DNA of 64,000 bases from Bacteroidales bacterium (GTDB lineage Bacteria > Bacteroidota > Bacteroidia > Bacteroidales > Marinilabiliaceae), in the NCBI GenBank assembly GCA_003249255.1, contig QKJP01000049.1:62001-126000 (forward strand). Reading direction: 5' to 3'. How positions within the stretch are numbered: the first letter of the stretch is position 1; each line of letters begins with the position of its first letter. The notes beneath the pieces are model-generated. The model saw nothing but the letters and a program-made list of their open reading frames with translations. It was not told where the DNA came from and ran no database searches. The translations under genes and the position numbers were made by a program. Of this stretch, positions 10,209-18,699 are shown piece by piece.

Positions 10209-10478
10209 GGTTTTGATGAGATTTATTTTGTTTTCAGGTTTTTTTTCATGTTTCTATTGGTGAGGGATTTACATAATTAAAATGCGGTCATAGGCAGAAG
10301 TTGGCAATGTGCTAATGTGCCAATGATCCCATGTGCAAATTAATTATTGCTCCTATTTGACGTTTAAACTACAGGATAATTTAATTATTAATCCAATAAC
10401 AATGAGTGCTCAACTTATCATCTAAACGTGAAACAGTCTCGATCAAAAGGACAATGATCATTAATACTTAAACATTAA
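10209..10478 (+). other. Gene-free AT-rich spacer
   Basis: Between the rpmE2 promoter and the end of the GNAT-like gene I see no credible ORF, RNA gene or strong hairpin. It contains short self-similar words (GGCAATGTGCTAATGTGCCAATG) of the kind that litter intergenic regions here. Confidence 0.5.
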
Positions 10479-11663
10479 TCATTGGTTTTTATATTTCGTA
10501 TCTGTAGCAATGGTATAATGATGATCTTTACCTCTCTTGCTTTCATCAAACAAATAACGGTATGTGATGTGTTTTTTGCCAAAGTCGGCCCCCATCGACT
10601 CCTGTAGAGCACGCATTTTAGGATTGAAATCACCAACCCATGACAGCTCCATTTCTTTTATTTGAGGATTTTTCTCAACTGCTCCCTTTAAGTGCCAAAA
10701 CAAGCCTGACTCTATTCCTGAACGCTGATGCTTAGGCTTAACCCCTAGAATCACTACTCTTACTCGTGACATTTTCTTGCGTTTTACCATCCACCAAAAC
10801 CTCAGCTTATTCATTAAGTTAAGTTTGCCATTAAAATGTTTAATGATTTGATTGATATCCGGAAAAAGTACAATAAAACCAATGGGTTCATTTTTATAAT
10901 AAGCATACCATATTAATTCTTTCATCAAGAAAGCTTTGGTTTTTGCAATGGTTTCAGTAAGCACTTGTCGATCCATTGGCTGAAAGTTTTCATGAAAACG
11001 CCAGGCGTCGTTATAAACTTCCGTAAAGTCATTTAAAAACTTGTTACTTTCTTTCCAGTTAAAATGCTTAAAATGATAATCGGGTTTTTGACCTACCCAC
11101 TCGGCAATTTTCCAAAAGCGATGGGGGAATGGTTTATTTAAATCTAGATGATTGGTGATTTGATCGTAATAATGTTCAAAACCATATTTCTCAAAAAACT
11201 TCTGATAGTAAGCCGGATTGTATTGCATGCCAAAACCGGGTTGTGAAAAACCTTCTACCAATAAACCCCAAAAATTATCGTTTTCGCCAAAATTAATCGG
11301 ACCATCCATGGCTTCCATTCCTTGATTCAGCAACCATTTTTTGCCTGCGTCAAATAGCATAAAGGCGGCTTGTTCATCATCCACACACTCAAAAAAACCG
11401 ATACCACCTGTTGGTTGATCAAAACCATAGGCTTTTTTCTCATTAACAAAGGCAGCAATTCGCCCAATGATGCCATGATTATTTTGGAGGATGTAACGAA
11501 CCACTTTTCCATGAGAAAAGTATGAATTGGATTGAGGATCAAACACTTCTTCAATAGAGGTGTTTAGAGGACGAACGTAGTTGGTATCATTTTTATAAAT
11601 GCGAGAAACTACATCGCGAAAGTGCTTGGCTTGTTGCTTGTTGGTGACTTCTATTATTTGCAT
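10479..11663 (-). CDS. Conserved GNAT-fold protein of unknown substrate
   Basis: 394 residues, soluble, no signal peptide. The N-terminal part has a GNAT-like strand pattern (about 50-130: YILQNNHGIIGRIAAFVN, then GIGFFECVDD). The C-terminal part has a second acetyltransferase-like stretch, VVILGVKPKHQRSGIESGL (about 312-330), resembling the acyl-CoA loop with its R/QxxGxG/A pattern. The middle is aromatic-rich (FGENDNFWGLLVEGF). Such proteins are widespread in Bacteroidota and annotated only as GNAT-like; the substrate is not known. No operon partner is evident. Confidence 0.6.
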   Translation of the reverse strand: MQIIEVTNKQQAKHFRDVVSRIYKNDTNYVRPLNTSIEEVFDPQSNSYFSHGKVVRYILQNNHGIIGRIAAFVNEKKAYGFDQPTGGIGFFECVDDEQAAFMLFDAGKKWLLNQGMEAMDGPINFGENDNFWGLLVEGFSQPGFGMQYNPAYYQKFFEKYGFEHYYDQITNHLDLNKPFPHRFWKIAEWVGQKPDYHFKHFNWKESNKFLNDFTEVYNDAWRFHENFQPMDRQVLTETIAKTKAFLMKELIWYAYYKNEPIGFIVLFPDINQIIKHFNGKLNLMNKLRFWWMVKRKKMSRVRVVILGVKPKHQRSGIESGLFWHLKGAVEKNPQIKEMELSWVGDFNPKMRALQESMGADFGKKHITYRYLFDESKRGKDHHYTIATDTKYKNQ

Positions 11664-11868
11664 TGTTTGGTTAATAAAAGTGTTTGCACTTACAAGTTAC
11701 AAAATGTTTGGGTAGGTGCACTTGTTTATAGAAACAGGTATTAGATATTTTTAATCCGAAATAAAACCGGTAAAAACACGGAACAGGTAAAACGGATACA
11801 GCTTTCTTAACCTGGTGCATCCTATGCGATCACTTTGTTTTTAACTCTCTTGATCACAGGTGTATGTA

Positions 11869-11906
11869 AAAAAAAGCCCATAATCGAAATGATCATGGGC
11901 TTTTTT
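11869..11906 (-). terminator. Bidirectional hairpin terminator
   Basis: AGCCCAT and ATGGGCT form a 7 bp stem around a 13-base loop, with A and T runs on the two sides. It lies 16 bp beyond the stop of the broken lipoprotein gene. Confidence 0.75.
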
Positions 11907-11921
11907 ATGTTGGAAAATCTT

Positions 11922-12681
11922 TTATTGTTTGGTAAATACTAAATCTTGGTGATATAGGTTAATTTTAATTTTATCACCTTCAATGGTTCCTTTAGAAGTA
12001 AGGGTTTCAGGTTCAGCAGCCATAGTTTGGTATTTTATAATCTCAACGGTGTTGTCTTTTTCTACATACTTTTCATTGGTTGTCACCGAATATTTTGCGT
12101 AATATCCTATTTCAACCGTACTGGCATTTTTAAACTTTAACTCAATATAGTAACCATCTCCATAAGTGTTGCTTTTCCACTTTGTGCCAGGTAATACTCC
12201 TGAACTTGTGCCATTATCAACTTCTTTTTCAACCTTACTTAGTTCACGATAATATCCATCAGGCTCAAATCCGAAAAAAGCAGAACCAGCAAACTCAGTA
12301 TATTTCGAACTTACAGTGGTTTCTTTTCCATCGTTATTTTTTGAATGTAAATGATAAATTACCTTCCACATTAGGCGTACCAGTATAAGTATAAGTTCCG
12401 GTAACAGGATTTGGCTTTATAAGATTTAACGTTATCGTACTTCCTTGCTTGGTAATTTTCTCGGTATAGGTAAAGGTCGAATTGGAACCAAATACCATTG
12501 TGCCTTTTAATGTTGTTTCTTTTCCGCCGGCACTTGCAGATTGTTCTGTTTACCAGGTAGTACCATCAAATGTTCCGGTATTTGCAGATGAATTATTATC
12601 GTCATCATCATCTTTTGAACAAGAGATAAAAATTAATGCGCATAAGGCAATTGGCAATAAAGCAAAAAGCTTTTTCTTCAT
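11922..12681 (-). pseudogene. Broken lipoprotein gene (in-frame stop plus frameshift)
   Basis: On the minus strand an ATG at 12681 opens a clear lipoprotein signal peptide, MKKKLFALLPIALCALIF, with the lipobox cysteine in ISCSKDDDDD. The frame meets TAA right after GTFDGTTW at about 12550. It then continues in the same frame (SASAGGKETTLKGTMVFGSN...) to a second stop after SFTFKK at about 12330. The protein resumes one frame over, from a run of six A bases, as NNDGKETTVSSKY and so on to the stop at 11922. One extra A in the run and one point mutation would explain both lesions. Without them it would be a secreted lipoprotein of about 250 residues and unknown function. A sequencing error could explain one lesion but hardly both. 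Confidence 0.8.
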
Positions 12682-12744
12682 GATTTTACTATTAAAGGTT
12701 TATGAATTGTGGGTGCAAAAATAAAACAAAAAAAATAATTAAGT

Positions 12745-13455
12745 TTAATTCTTAGTCCCTTTCTCCAGCTTATTCGTTACTTCTCTGTACACTCTTTTAT
12801 GCATTCGGTCTTTATATTTCTCAACAAAGTATCTAACGAGTTCTTTTTCACGCTTAGCCAATTCACGTAAAGCCCAAGAAAGAGCTTTGTTAATCATATC
12901 CTGATGATCATCAAGGGCTAACTCACATATTTCAAGGGTTCGTTCGGGGTCACCTTGTCCGCCTCTGGCTTTCTGGTTTAACGATACAGTGGCCACTAAG
13001 GCAATTCGGCGAATCCAATAATCATTGGATGACAGATAATTCTTAATTTTCTCAGTAGTCAAGATTCCTTCACGCCAGGCATACCCAACGATTAAGGCAG
13101 AATAATAATCGACTGACACCCAGTTGTCCAGATTTTTACCCAAAGCATCTATTTCTTGTTCTGAGAGGCTTTTAAAAACTTGCTTGTCATTTCCTAAGAT
13201 TTCATAAGCCAATTGTTGGCATTCAAAAACATCAGTGTCAATCAAAGCCTGAAAAAAGTGCTTCTTCTCTTCCATTGAAAAGGATTTTAACTCTGGCTTT
13301 AATTCTTTTATCACTTTCTTTAGGTTAGGATTACTTACTCCGATAACCGTCATACGGGTAGGATAAATTGTTTTGGAAAATTCAATGCGTTTCTCATCTG
13401 AAAAACTGCGCAGAGAATCTATTAGATCATCGATTAATGTTTTTGGGTCAATCAT
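12745..13455 (-). CDS. DNA alkylation repair protein, AlkD-like
   Basis: 236 residues of helical HEAT-like repeats. AlkD glycosylases remove bulky alkylpurines using two tryptophans and an aspartate that line the DNA groove. The matching residues are seen here: Trp112 and Asp116 in NWVSVD, four apart as in AlkD, and Trp194 in ALSWALRELAKR. Arg149/Arg150 in WIRRIALVAT fit the conserved arginine. The start overlaps the stop of the upstream HEAT gene by four bases (ATGA), so they are co-translated. Family assignment is good; enzymatic activity is inferred. Confidence 0.8.
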   Translation of the reverse strand: MIDPKTLIDDLIDSLRSFSDEKRIEFSKTIYPTRMTVIGVSNPNLKKVIKELKPELKSFSMEEKKHFFQALIDTDVFECQQLAYEILGNDKQVFKSLSEQEIDALGKNLDNWVSVDYYSALIVGYAWREGILTTEKIKNYLSSNDYWIRRIALVATVSLNQKARGGQGDPERTLEICELALDDHQDMINKALSWALRELAKREKELVRYFVEKYKDRMHKRVYREVTNKLEKGTKN

Positions 13456-14150
13456 TGGTTTTCTAATACAAAATCGCGTTCCATTTTTATGTCCAGGGCT
13501 ACCTTTTGTAATAAAGGTTTATCAGCTTTTTCTGCTTGTGTTACATATTCATCAATTGCAAAATGAGACGAATGCATAGCTCTAAAATACTTACGCGCCA
13601 AAAAACCTTTAGCTTTATGTAACAAGTACTCTTTACTCGGATTGGCCATAAATATGGCTGAGGTAATTTTATCAAGATAAGCTTGTGAAACGGCAGGACT
13701 CAGCTGTAAATGCCATCCTAAGGTATAACATGCAAGTGCAAAACTATAAACCGACTCATCTTCAATTAGCTCCTCTACGAGTTTTAAACAATAAGGTAAT
13801 TTACTAAACAGTAATTTAGAAGCTTGTTCAATCAATTCCACATTATTGATTAAGGTTATCCATTCAGAGCAGCGCTGCCTTGTCATTTTATCTACGGGTA
13901 CAATTTTTAAAGCCAATAACATGGTTTCCCTCGTTTCCCGATACCATAAACGCTCGGCAAGTTCCGAATTTTTCGAAATGGTTTGAGCCACTTCGTTCAA
14001 ATGCATCTGGCTAACTCCAAAATTCAACCGATAATGAATTCCAAGTGCCTCCATTTGAGAAGAAGTTTCTCCATTCATCCGTAATTTTAGTTTATTAAGG
14101 ATGTGTTCTATTTCTTTCTCAATAGTCTTATTTTCAATAAAAAACTTCAT
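13452..14150 (-). CDS. HEAT-repeat protein, distant AlkD-like relative
   Basis: I choose the ATG at 14150 because GGAGG lies 8 bases before it, an unusually good ribosome site for this group; upstream in-frame starts would run almost to the tRNA promoter. The 232-residue product is all helical. It carries the AlkD-type N-terminal pattern (IHYRLNFGVSQMHLNEVAQ, then LAERLWYRETRETMLLAL), but the tryptophan/aspartate pair of the active site is not evident. It is followed with a 4-base overlap by the AlkD-like gene. It may be a partner or non-catalytic paralogue; this is inference. Confidence 0.65.
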   Translation of the reverse strand: MKFFIENKTIEKEIEHILNKLKLRMNGETSSQMEALGIHYRLNFGVSQMHLNEVAQTISKNSELAERLWYRETRETMLLALKIVPVDKMTRQRCSEWITLINNVELIEQASKLLFSKLPYCLKLVEELIEDESVYSFALACYTLGWHLQLSPAVSQAYLDKITSAIFMANPSKEYLLHKAKGFLARKYFRAMHSSHFAIDEYVTQAEKADKPLLQKVALDIKMERDFVLENQ

Positions 14151-14233
14151 ATTTAAATCCTCCATCGTATTGCAAAGGAAAAAAAAGTTTTGATTTTTTT
14201 TGTTCATTGTGCTAAAATTTAAAATAGATGTAC

Positions 14234-14241
14234 TATATTTG
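14234..14241 (+). promoter_or_regulatory. -7 promoter element for tRNA-His
   Basis: TATATTTG matches TAnnTTTG and sits 17 bp before the 5' end of the tRNA. TTG words lie further upstream, but none is at ideal spacing. Confidence 0.6.
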
Positions 14242-14258
14242 CATCGCATTTGAAAAAT

Positions 14259-14333
14259 GGTGATTGTAGCTCAGTTGGTTAGAGCGCTGGATTGTGGTTC
14301 CAGAGGTCGCCGGTTCGAGACCGGTCTTTCACC
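14259..14333 (+). tRNA. tRNA-His (anticodon GTG)
   Basis: A full cloverleaf can be drawn: D arm GCTC/GAGC, anticodon stem CTGGA/TCCAG around loop TTGTGGT with anticodon GTG, and T arm CCGG/CCGG with loop TTCGAGA. An extra 5' G opposite the C before the tail is the histidine-specific G-1. The 3' CCA is not encoded. The acceptor stem pairs GTGATTG with CTTTCAC, leaving two T-T oppositions in the middle, which is unusual. Confidence 0.95.
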
Positions 14334-14342
14334 CTCAAGCAC

Positions 14343-14374
14343 AAAGGATGTCTAAGATGACATCCTTTTTTTTT
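14343..14374 (+). terminator. Rho-independent terminator after tRNA-His
   Basis: AAGGATGTC and GACATCCTT form a 9 bp stem with a 6-base loop, followed by nine T residues. Confidence 0.85.
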
Positions 14375-14427
14375 GAACAAATCCATACATAAGTCAGCTT
14401 TCCTGGAGTCTTTTAATAACGATTTTG

Positions 14428-14435
14428 TATTTTTG
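14428..14435 (+). promoter_or_regulatory. Likely -7 element for the HtrA-like/TPR gene
   Basis: TATTTTTG fits TAnnTTTG and lies 20 bp before the ATG at 14456. No convincing -33 box is seen. Confidence 0.45.
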
Positions 14436-14455
14436 CACATCAACCAAATCTTTAG

Positions 14456-15889
14456 ATGAAAGCATTAAGATCAATATTCATATTATTATTCGTTAGTATT
14501 GGCACTATTGCAAATAGCCAAAATCTAATGAAAATAATCTCTCAGGCGGAGGATGCTGTTTTTGAAGCACAAACTTTAAAAAAAGATGGTTCTGTTAATG
14601 GCAACAGTTGTGGATTCTTTATTAGTTCACAAGGATTAGGCATTACCACCGGTAATATTTTTATGGAAGCCGACTCGGGTTATATTAAAACCCGAAACGG
14701 AAATAAATACCCCATCGAAAGAATTGTTTCGGCTCACCCTTATAGCAATTTAGCCATTGTAAAAATTAAGGCGCCTAGGAATAAAAAGTTTGACTACCTG
14801 ATGCCTGCTGCTAAAAGTTTTGCTGAAGGTCAAGAGCTAATGGCTTTTACCCACTCGGATGATGCCGGAAAGGGAACCAATATTCTGTCGATTAATGGCA
14901 TTCGATATTATCCCGTTGTTAGCCGGTCAGGCATTTGCAATAGCGCACTTACAACTAATTCAAATGGAAGTGCACTGATTGATTACGACGGTAAATTATC
15001 CGGTATTTTAAGCAGTATTAATGACCAACCCCAAAAAGTTGTTTTCAACAGTTATCTGCTTGATGATAAAAACTGGAAAACCATTGATCTGAGAGTTGGA
15101 GAATTAATTGCCAACAGATCGCAAATGAACCTGTTAGATGCGAATTTATGCTACGGTATTCATTTTTCAATTTTAGAGGATTATATTGAAGCTGCTCGTA
15201 AATTTGGATGCCACCTTGAACTTTTCAACAAAGATGGAATTGCATACAGCATGAGAGGATGGGCTCGATACAAATACAACAATACCGGAGGAAGTAAAGC
15301 TGACTTTTTTGAAGCCGATCGAAAATCAACCAATGGCTACCTGCATCTATATTTACAGGCCTTAATTGAGTTAGATAAACAAGGAAATGGAAATGAAGAC
15401 TATTATCTGAATAAATGCTTAAGTGCTAATCCTAAGTTCTCACAAGCAATTGTTGAAGCCACTTTAAAAAAAATCAAAAAAAGATCAATCACCTTCGATA
15501 AAGCAATTAATGATTTGACCGATGCTATCGAAAGCGATTCCTTGAACGCTAAAGCTTATTTGGAACGCGGTAAACTTCTTCATCGCCGTTTTCCGAATAA
15601 CAATGTGGCTCTTGAAGATTTGGATAAGGCCATATTTCTAGACCCTGATTTACCGGGGAGTTACTCCATCAGAGGAACGATTTGCTTTGCAGACCGGGAT
15701 TTTACGACTGCAGTTAATGACTTCAATAAAGCGGTTCTTAAAAACCCGAAAGACACACAAGCTCTCTTCTACCGGGGAAATGCCTTTTACAGTTTAGGGC
15801 TTAAAAAAAGAGCCTGTAGTGATTGGCAAAAAGCAGGCGAACTTGGGTTTCTTGAAGCTTATAATAGTTATACTACTTATTGTAAGTAA
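14456..15889 (+). CDS. Exported HtrA-like pseudoprotease with C-terminal TPR repeats
   Basis: 477 residues with a signal peptide (about 1-21, ending IANSQ). Residues 45-190 follow the trypsin-like HtrA fold in order. GNSCGFFISSQGLGITTGN stands where HtrA has the TNxH turn, AHPYSNLAIVKI where it has DLAVLK, and NSNGSALIDYDGKLSGI where it has GNSGGP. In each case the catalytic residue is gone: Asn67 for His, Asn98 for Asp, Asn170 (by alignment) for Ser. The C-terminal part (about 345-475) holds tetratricopeptide repeats, for example AYLERGKLL and LFYRGNAFYSLG. It is therefore probably a non-enzymatic periplasmic scaffold or peptide-binding protein. Its role is unknown. Confidence 0.72.
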   Translation: MKALRSIFILLFVSIGTIANSQNLMKIISQAEDAVFEAQTLKKDGSVNGNSCGFFISSQGLGITTGNIFMEADSGYIKTRNGNKYPIERIVSAHPYSNLAIVKIKAPRNKKFDYLMPAAKSFAEGQELMAFTHSDDAGKGTNILSINGIRYYPVVSRSGICNSALTTNSNGSALIDYDGKLSGILSSINDQPQKVVFNSYLLDDKNWKTIDLRVGELIANRSQMNLLDANLCYGIHFSILEDYIEAARKFGCHLELFNKDGIAYSMRGWARYKYNNTGGSKADFFEADRKSTNGYLHLYLQALIELDKQGNGNEDYYLNKCLSANPKFSQAIVEATLKKIKKRSITFDKAINDLTDAIESDSLNAKAYLERGKLLHRRFPNNNVALEDLDKAIFLDPDLPGSYSIRGTICFADRDFTTAVNDFNKAVLKNPKDTQALFYRGNAFYSLGLKKRACSDWQKAGELGFLEAYNSYTTYCK

Positions 15890-16003
15890 TTTAGGTTATT
15901 AGGTCGACAGAGTATTGGGTCGGTAGTAAAAGAGGTCAGTAGGTCGTTAGGTGTATAAGTTTCTAAATCTTAAATTAATAAGCAATTCAATCCTTAATAA
16001 AAC

Positions 16004-16591
16004 ATGAAGACATTTCTAACATTATTGTTAACATTTATTATCGTTAATAATTCATATTCTCAAGATTCAACGAAAACCAAAAAAGCATTCTTAATTGCTC
16101 CTATCTTCGAAAATGGGATCCTATTTTACAAAAATGACCTTATTAAACAGAGCTACGGAACCAACTCAAACTATTACTTTGGCGTAGGCATTACATTCGG
16201 TTACCCACAATCACAAGCCATCAATCCATTCATCTCTTTTAACCACTCGTCTCTATCAAAAGAAATACTAAAAGGAAACGAAACTGATGAGTATGAAAGT
16301 CATAATTTAACTTATAATCAATTTTATTTCGGATTTAAAAGCGCTTTATATTCACACAAAGATTTGATTATAATGTCTAAAGCAGCCTACGTTCATTCCA
16401 ATGTAAGTGAACAGATTAATGATTTTAGCGGGACTGTTTCAGGCATGCAAATAGGCATTGGAATATTAAAACAAATACGTAGCCGAATTGGTGTTTACCT
16501 GGAATACTCCTACGAAAAATTATCCGGTAATAAAACGGATCAACTCAATATGGATTTATCTAAAATATCAATAGGCATCCATCCATTTTAA
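16004..16591 (+). CDS. Secreted beta-barrel-like outer-membrane protein, unknown function
   Basis: 195 residues with a clear signal peptide (MKTFLTLLLTFIIVNNSYS, cleaved before QDS). The rest alternates short amphipathic strands such as YYFGVGITFGYP, QFYFGFKSALY, GMQIGIGIL and IGVYLEYSYEKL, and ends in KISIGIHPF with a terminal phenylalanine. This pattern is typical of small outer-membrane barrels (OmpW/OmpX-like size). No specific family is recognised. It follows the pseudoprotease gene by 114 bp and may share its transcript. Confidence 0.65.
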   Translation: MKTFLTLLLTFIIVNNSYSQDSTKTKKAFLIAPIFENGILFYKNDLIKQSYGTNSNYYFGVGITFGYPQSQAINPFISFNHSSLSKEILKGNETDEYESHNLTYNQFYFGFKSALYSHKDLIIMSKAAYVHSNVSEQINDFSGTVSGMQIGIGILKQIRSRIGVYLEYSYEKLSGNKTDQLNMDLSKISIGIHPF

Positions 16592-17014
16592 AAAATAACA
16601 AGGTTAAGTCTTTCATATTTTGAAAATACTCAGGTTGAAATATACCATAAGGTTTTTAATAACCTTATAACTATTGGCTTCAGCCATATTAGTATTTATT
16701 GAATAAGTTGTATTAAATACCCACCTTATTACCTTTATTTTTATGTAATTTTTTTATTCTACAGGAATTAGCTTTGAATTGATTTATGTACTAAACATAA
16801 AAATTGAATGCGCTCGCCTTGTACGAAAGAAAAAGCGAATTCTCATTGATTCCTATGCTAGTAGCTGTGCTAAGAATTAGGAAGACGAACGCGTTTTTTA
16901 ACACTTTATATCTGGAGGCATTTGACGATTGTGACACCTTCACAGAAATATAGCTTAATCCTTTTTTGTACCTTTGTTTCACGAAAATAATATCAGATAA
17001 CAAAAAAATCTACC
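16592..17014 (+). promoter_or_regulatory. Long leader/spacer with the prfB -7 element
   Basis: This 423 bp AT-rich gap has no credible gene. Near its end, at 16969-16976, TACCTTTG matches the -7 consensus TAnnTTTG, 39 bp before the prfB start. A -33 box is not obvious. Confidence 0.5.
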
Positions 17015-18119
17015 ATGGTTACTCAAGAAATGGTGAAAGATCTATCTGGACGCGAGCTTGCGTTAAGGAGGTATCTTTGACATCGATAAGAAATTAGTTG
17101 AAATAGAAGAAGAGGAAATACGTTCTCAGGATCCTAATTTTTGGAATGATGCTAAATCCGCTGAAGAAAAAATGAAAGTTCTTCGTGAATTAAAAAGCTG
17201 GGTGAAGGATTACAATGAAGTAAAGGCAGCTCTTGAAGATCTATCAGTCCTTTTCGATTTTCATAAAGCGGGAGAAGCTGAAGCTGAAGACGTAGACGAG
17301 CAATATCACATGGCTCTGGATTTAACAGAAAAACTAGAGCTTAAAAACATGCTTCGCAGGGATGAAGATAAGATGGGTGCCATCTTAAAGATTAATGCAG
17401 GTGCAGGAGGTACCGAAAGCCAGGATTGGGCTGAAATGCTTATGCGCATGTACTTGCGTTGGGGTGAACGCCACAAATACAAAGTTAAAGAGGTGAATTA
17501 CCAACCGGGTGATGAAGCCGGTATAAAAACGGTTACTCTACAATTTGAAGGGGACTTTGCTTATGGGTATTTAAAAAGTGAAAATGGGGTTCACCGTTTG
17601 GTTCGCCTTTCGCCTTTTAATGCCGCCAATAAACGCATGACTTCCTTTACATCGGTTTTTGTAGCTCCGTTAGTTGATGATACCATAGAAATTGATGTGA
17701 ATCCGGCTGATATAACCTGGGAAACTTTTAGATCCGGTGGAGCCGGTGGTCAGAATGTGAATAAAGTGGAAACCGGAGTTCGGTTACGCCATGCGCCATC
17801 GGGTATTATTATTGAAAATACCGAGTCTCGTTCACAGTTGGGGAATAAAGAGAATGCCATGCGCCTTTTAAAATCGCAACTTTATGAGATGGAATTACGT
17901 GCAAGATTGGAAGAGCAAAACAAGTTGGAGTCTCAGAAAAAGAAAATTGAATGGGGTTCGCAGATTCGTTCCTATGTTTTTCAGCCCTATAAAATGGTAA
18001 AAGATGTGCGTACCAGTCACGAAACCTCAAACGTGCAAGGTGTAATGGATGGCGATTTAGATGGTTTCATTAAAGCTTACCTGATGGAATTTGGTGCTGA
18101 TGAAGTGTTTGAGTCGTGA
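17015..18119 (+). CDS. prfB: Peptide chain release factor 2, made by programmed +1 frameshift
   Basis: RF2 ends translation at UGA and UAA codons. An ATG at 17015 opens a 21-codon frame ([20 protein letters not shown], then Leu) that ends at TGA, 17078-17080. Shifting +1 gives [13 protein letters not shown] and continues to 18119, for about 367 residues in all. The tripeptide SPF that reads UGA is in [10 protein letters not shown], and the catalytic GGQ is in [12 protein letters not shown]. The gene is not broken: the internal stop is the autoregulatory signal known from E. coli prfB. It is monocistronic. Confidence 0.95.
17065..17081 (+). promoter_or_regulatory. prfB programmed +1 frameshift signal
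   Basis: An internal Shine-Dalgarno-like AAGGAGG (17065-17071) is followed by TAT CTT TGA C, with the slippery CTT at 17075-17077 and the stop at 17078-17080. The core TATCTTTGAC equals the E. coli prfB site. When RF2 is scarce, ribosomes pause at UGA and slip +1, raising RF2 supply. Confidence 0.93.
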
Positions 18120-18308
18120 TTGAAATAAGCCGCTTGCTTATGGGCTTTAGTCCGCGATAGTTATCGTGGTAGCTATATGTTTCAGAGAGCATACATTAGG
18201 CTGTATTTTAATTTGAATTCAGAACTTTTTTTGACGCAATAGTTTTATTTTAAATGAATGATTCAGCTAGCCACTCTTAACTAGAGGTTAGCAGCTAAAA
18301 AAATAACA

Positions 18309-18650
18309 ATGATAACAGTATTACATAATCCAAGCTGTTCGAAAAGCCGAAGCGCTTTAGATTATTTAGCCGAAAAAGGTATTGAACCCGAAGTGGTCAA
18401 GTACATGGATGAACCATTACGACCGGATGAATTGGAAGAGATTATTGATCTTTTAGGGATTGCGCCTCATGATTTAATTCGCACTTCAGAAGATATTTAT
18501 AAAGAAGAGTTTGAGGGTAAAGAACTTACTGATGAAGAATGGATACTAGCCATGCTTGAGTATCCTATGCTTATGGAGCGTCCTATTATTATCAATGGAG
18601 ATAAAGCCGTTATTGGTCGTCCGATTGAAAATATTGATTCAATTCTTTAG
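18309..18650 (+). CDS. arsC: Arsenate reductase (glutaredoxin type), ArsC family
   Basis: 113 residues with the catalytic Cys10 in HNPSCSKSR and all three arginines that bind the oxyanion in ArsC: Arg58 (LIRTSE), Arg91 (MERPI) and Arg104 (IGRPI), nearly the spacing of E. coli ArsC. It reduces arsenate to arsenite with glutathione/glutaredoxin in that family. There is no ars operon, pump or ArsR nearby, so a housekeeping thiol role is also possible. It converges with the glycosyltransferase gene across a strong hairpin. Confidence 0.85.
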   Translation: MITVLHNPSCSKSRSALDYLAEKGIEPEVVKYMDEPLRPDELEEIIDLLGIAPHDLIRTSEDIYKEEFEGKELTDEEWILAMLEYPMLMERPIIINGDKAVIGRPIENIDSIL

Positions 18651-18657
18651 AATATCA

Positions 18658-18696
18658 TTCACACTCTCAAGGTTATTATGAGCTTGAGGGTGTGAA
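18658..18696. terminator. Hairpin between convergent genes
   Basis: TTCACACTCTCAAG and CTTGAGGGTGTGAA form a 14 bp stem (one wobble) around an 11-base loop, between the stops of arsC and the glycosyltransferase gene. It lacks long T runs, so it may act as a roadblock or RNA-end protector for both transcripts. Confidence 0.65.
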
Positions 18697-18699
18697 AAT

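Noticed and set aside
16791-17003. Minus-strand ORF before prfB
   Set aside because: It covers the prfB promoter region, its composition is AT-driven and it shows no family or start signal.
17015-17171. prfB looks broken because a TGA interrupts its 5' end
   Set aside because: The site has an upstream AAGGAGG and CTT TGA C, the known programmed +1 frameshift; the downstream frame is intact.
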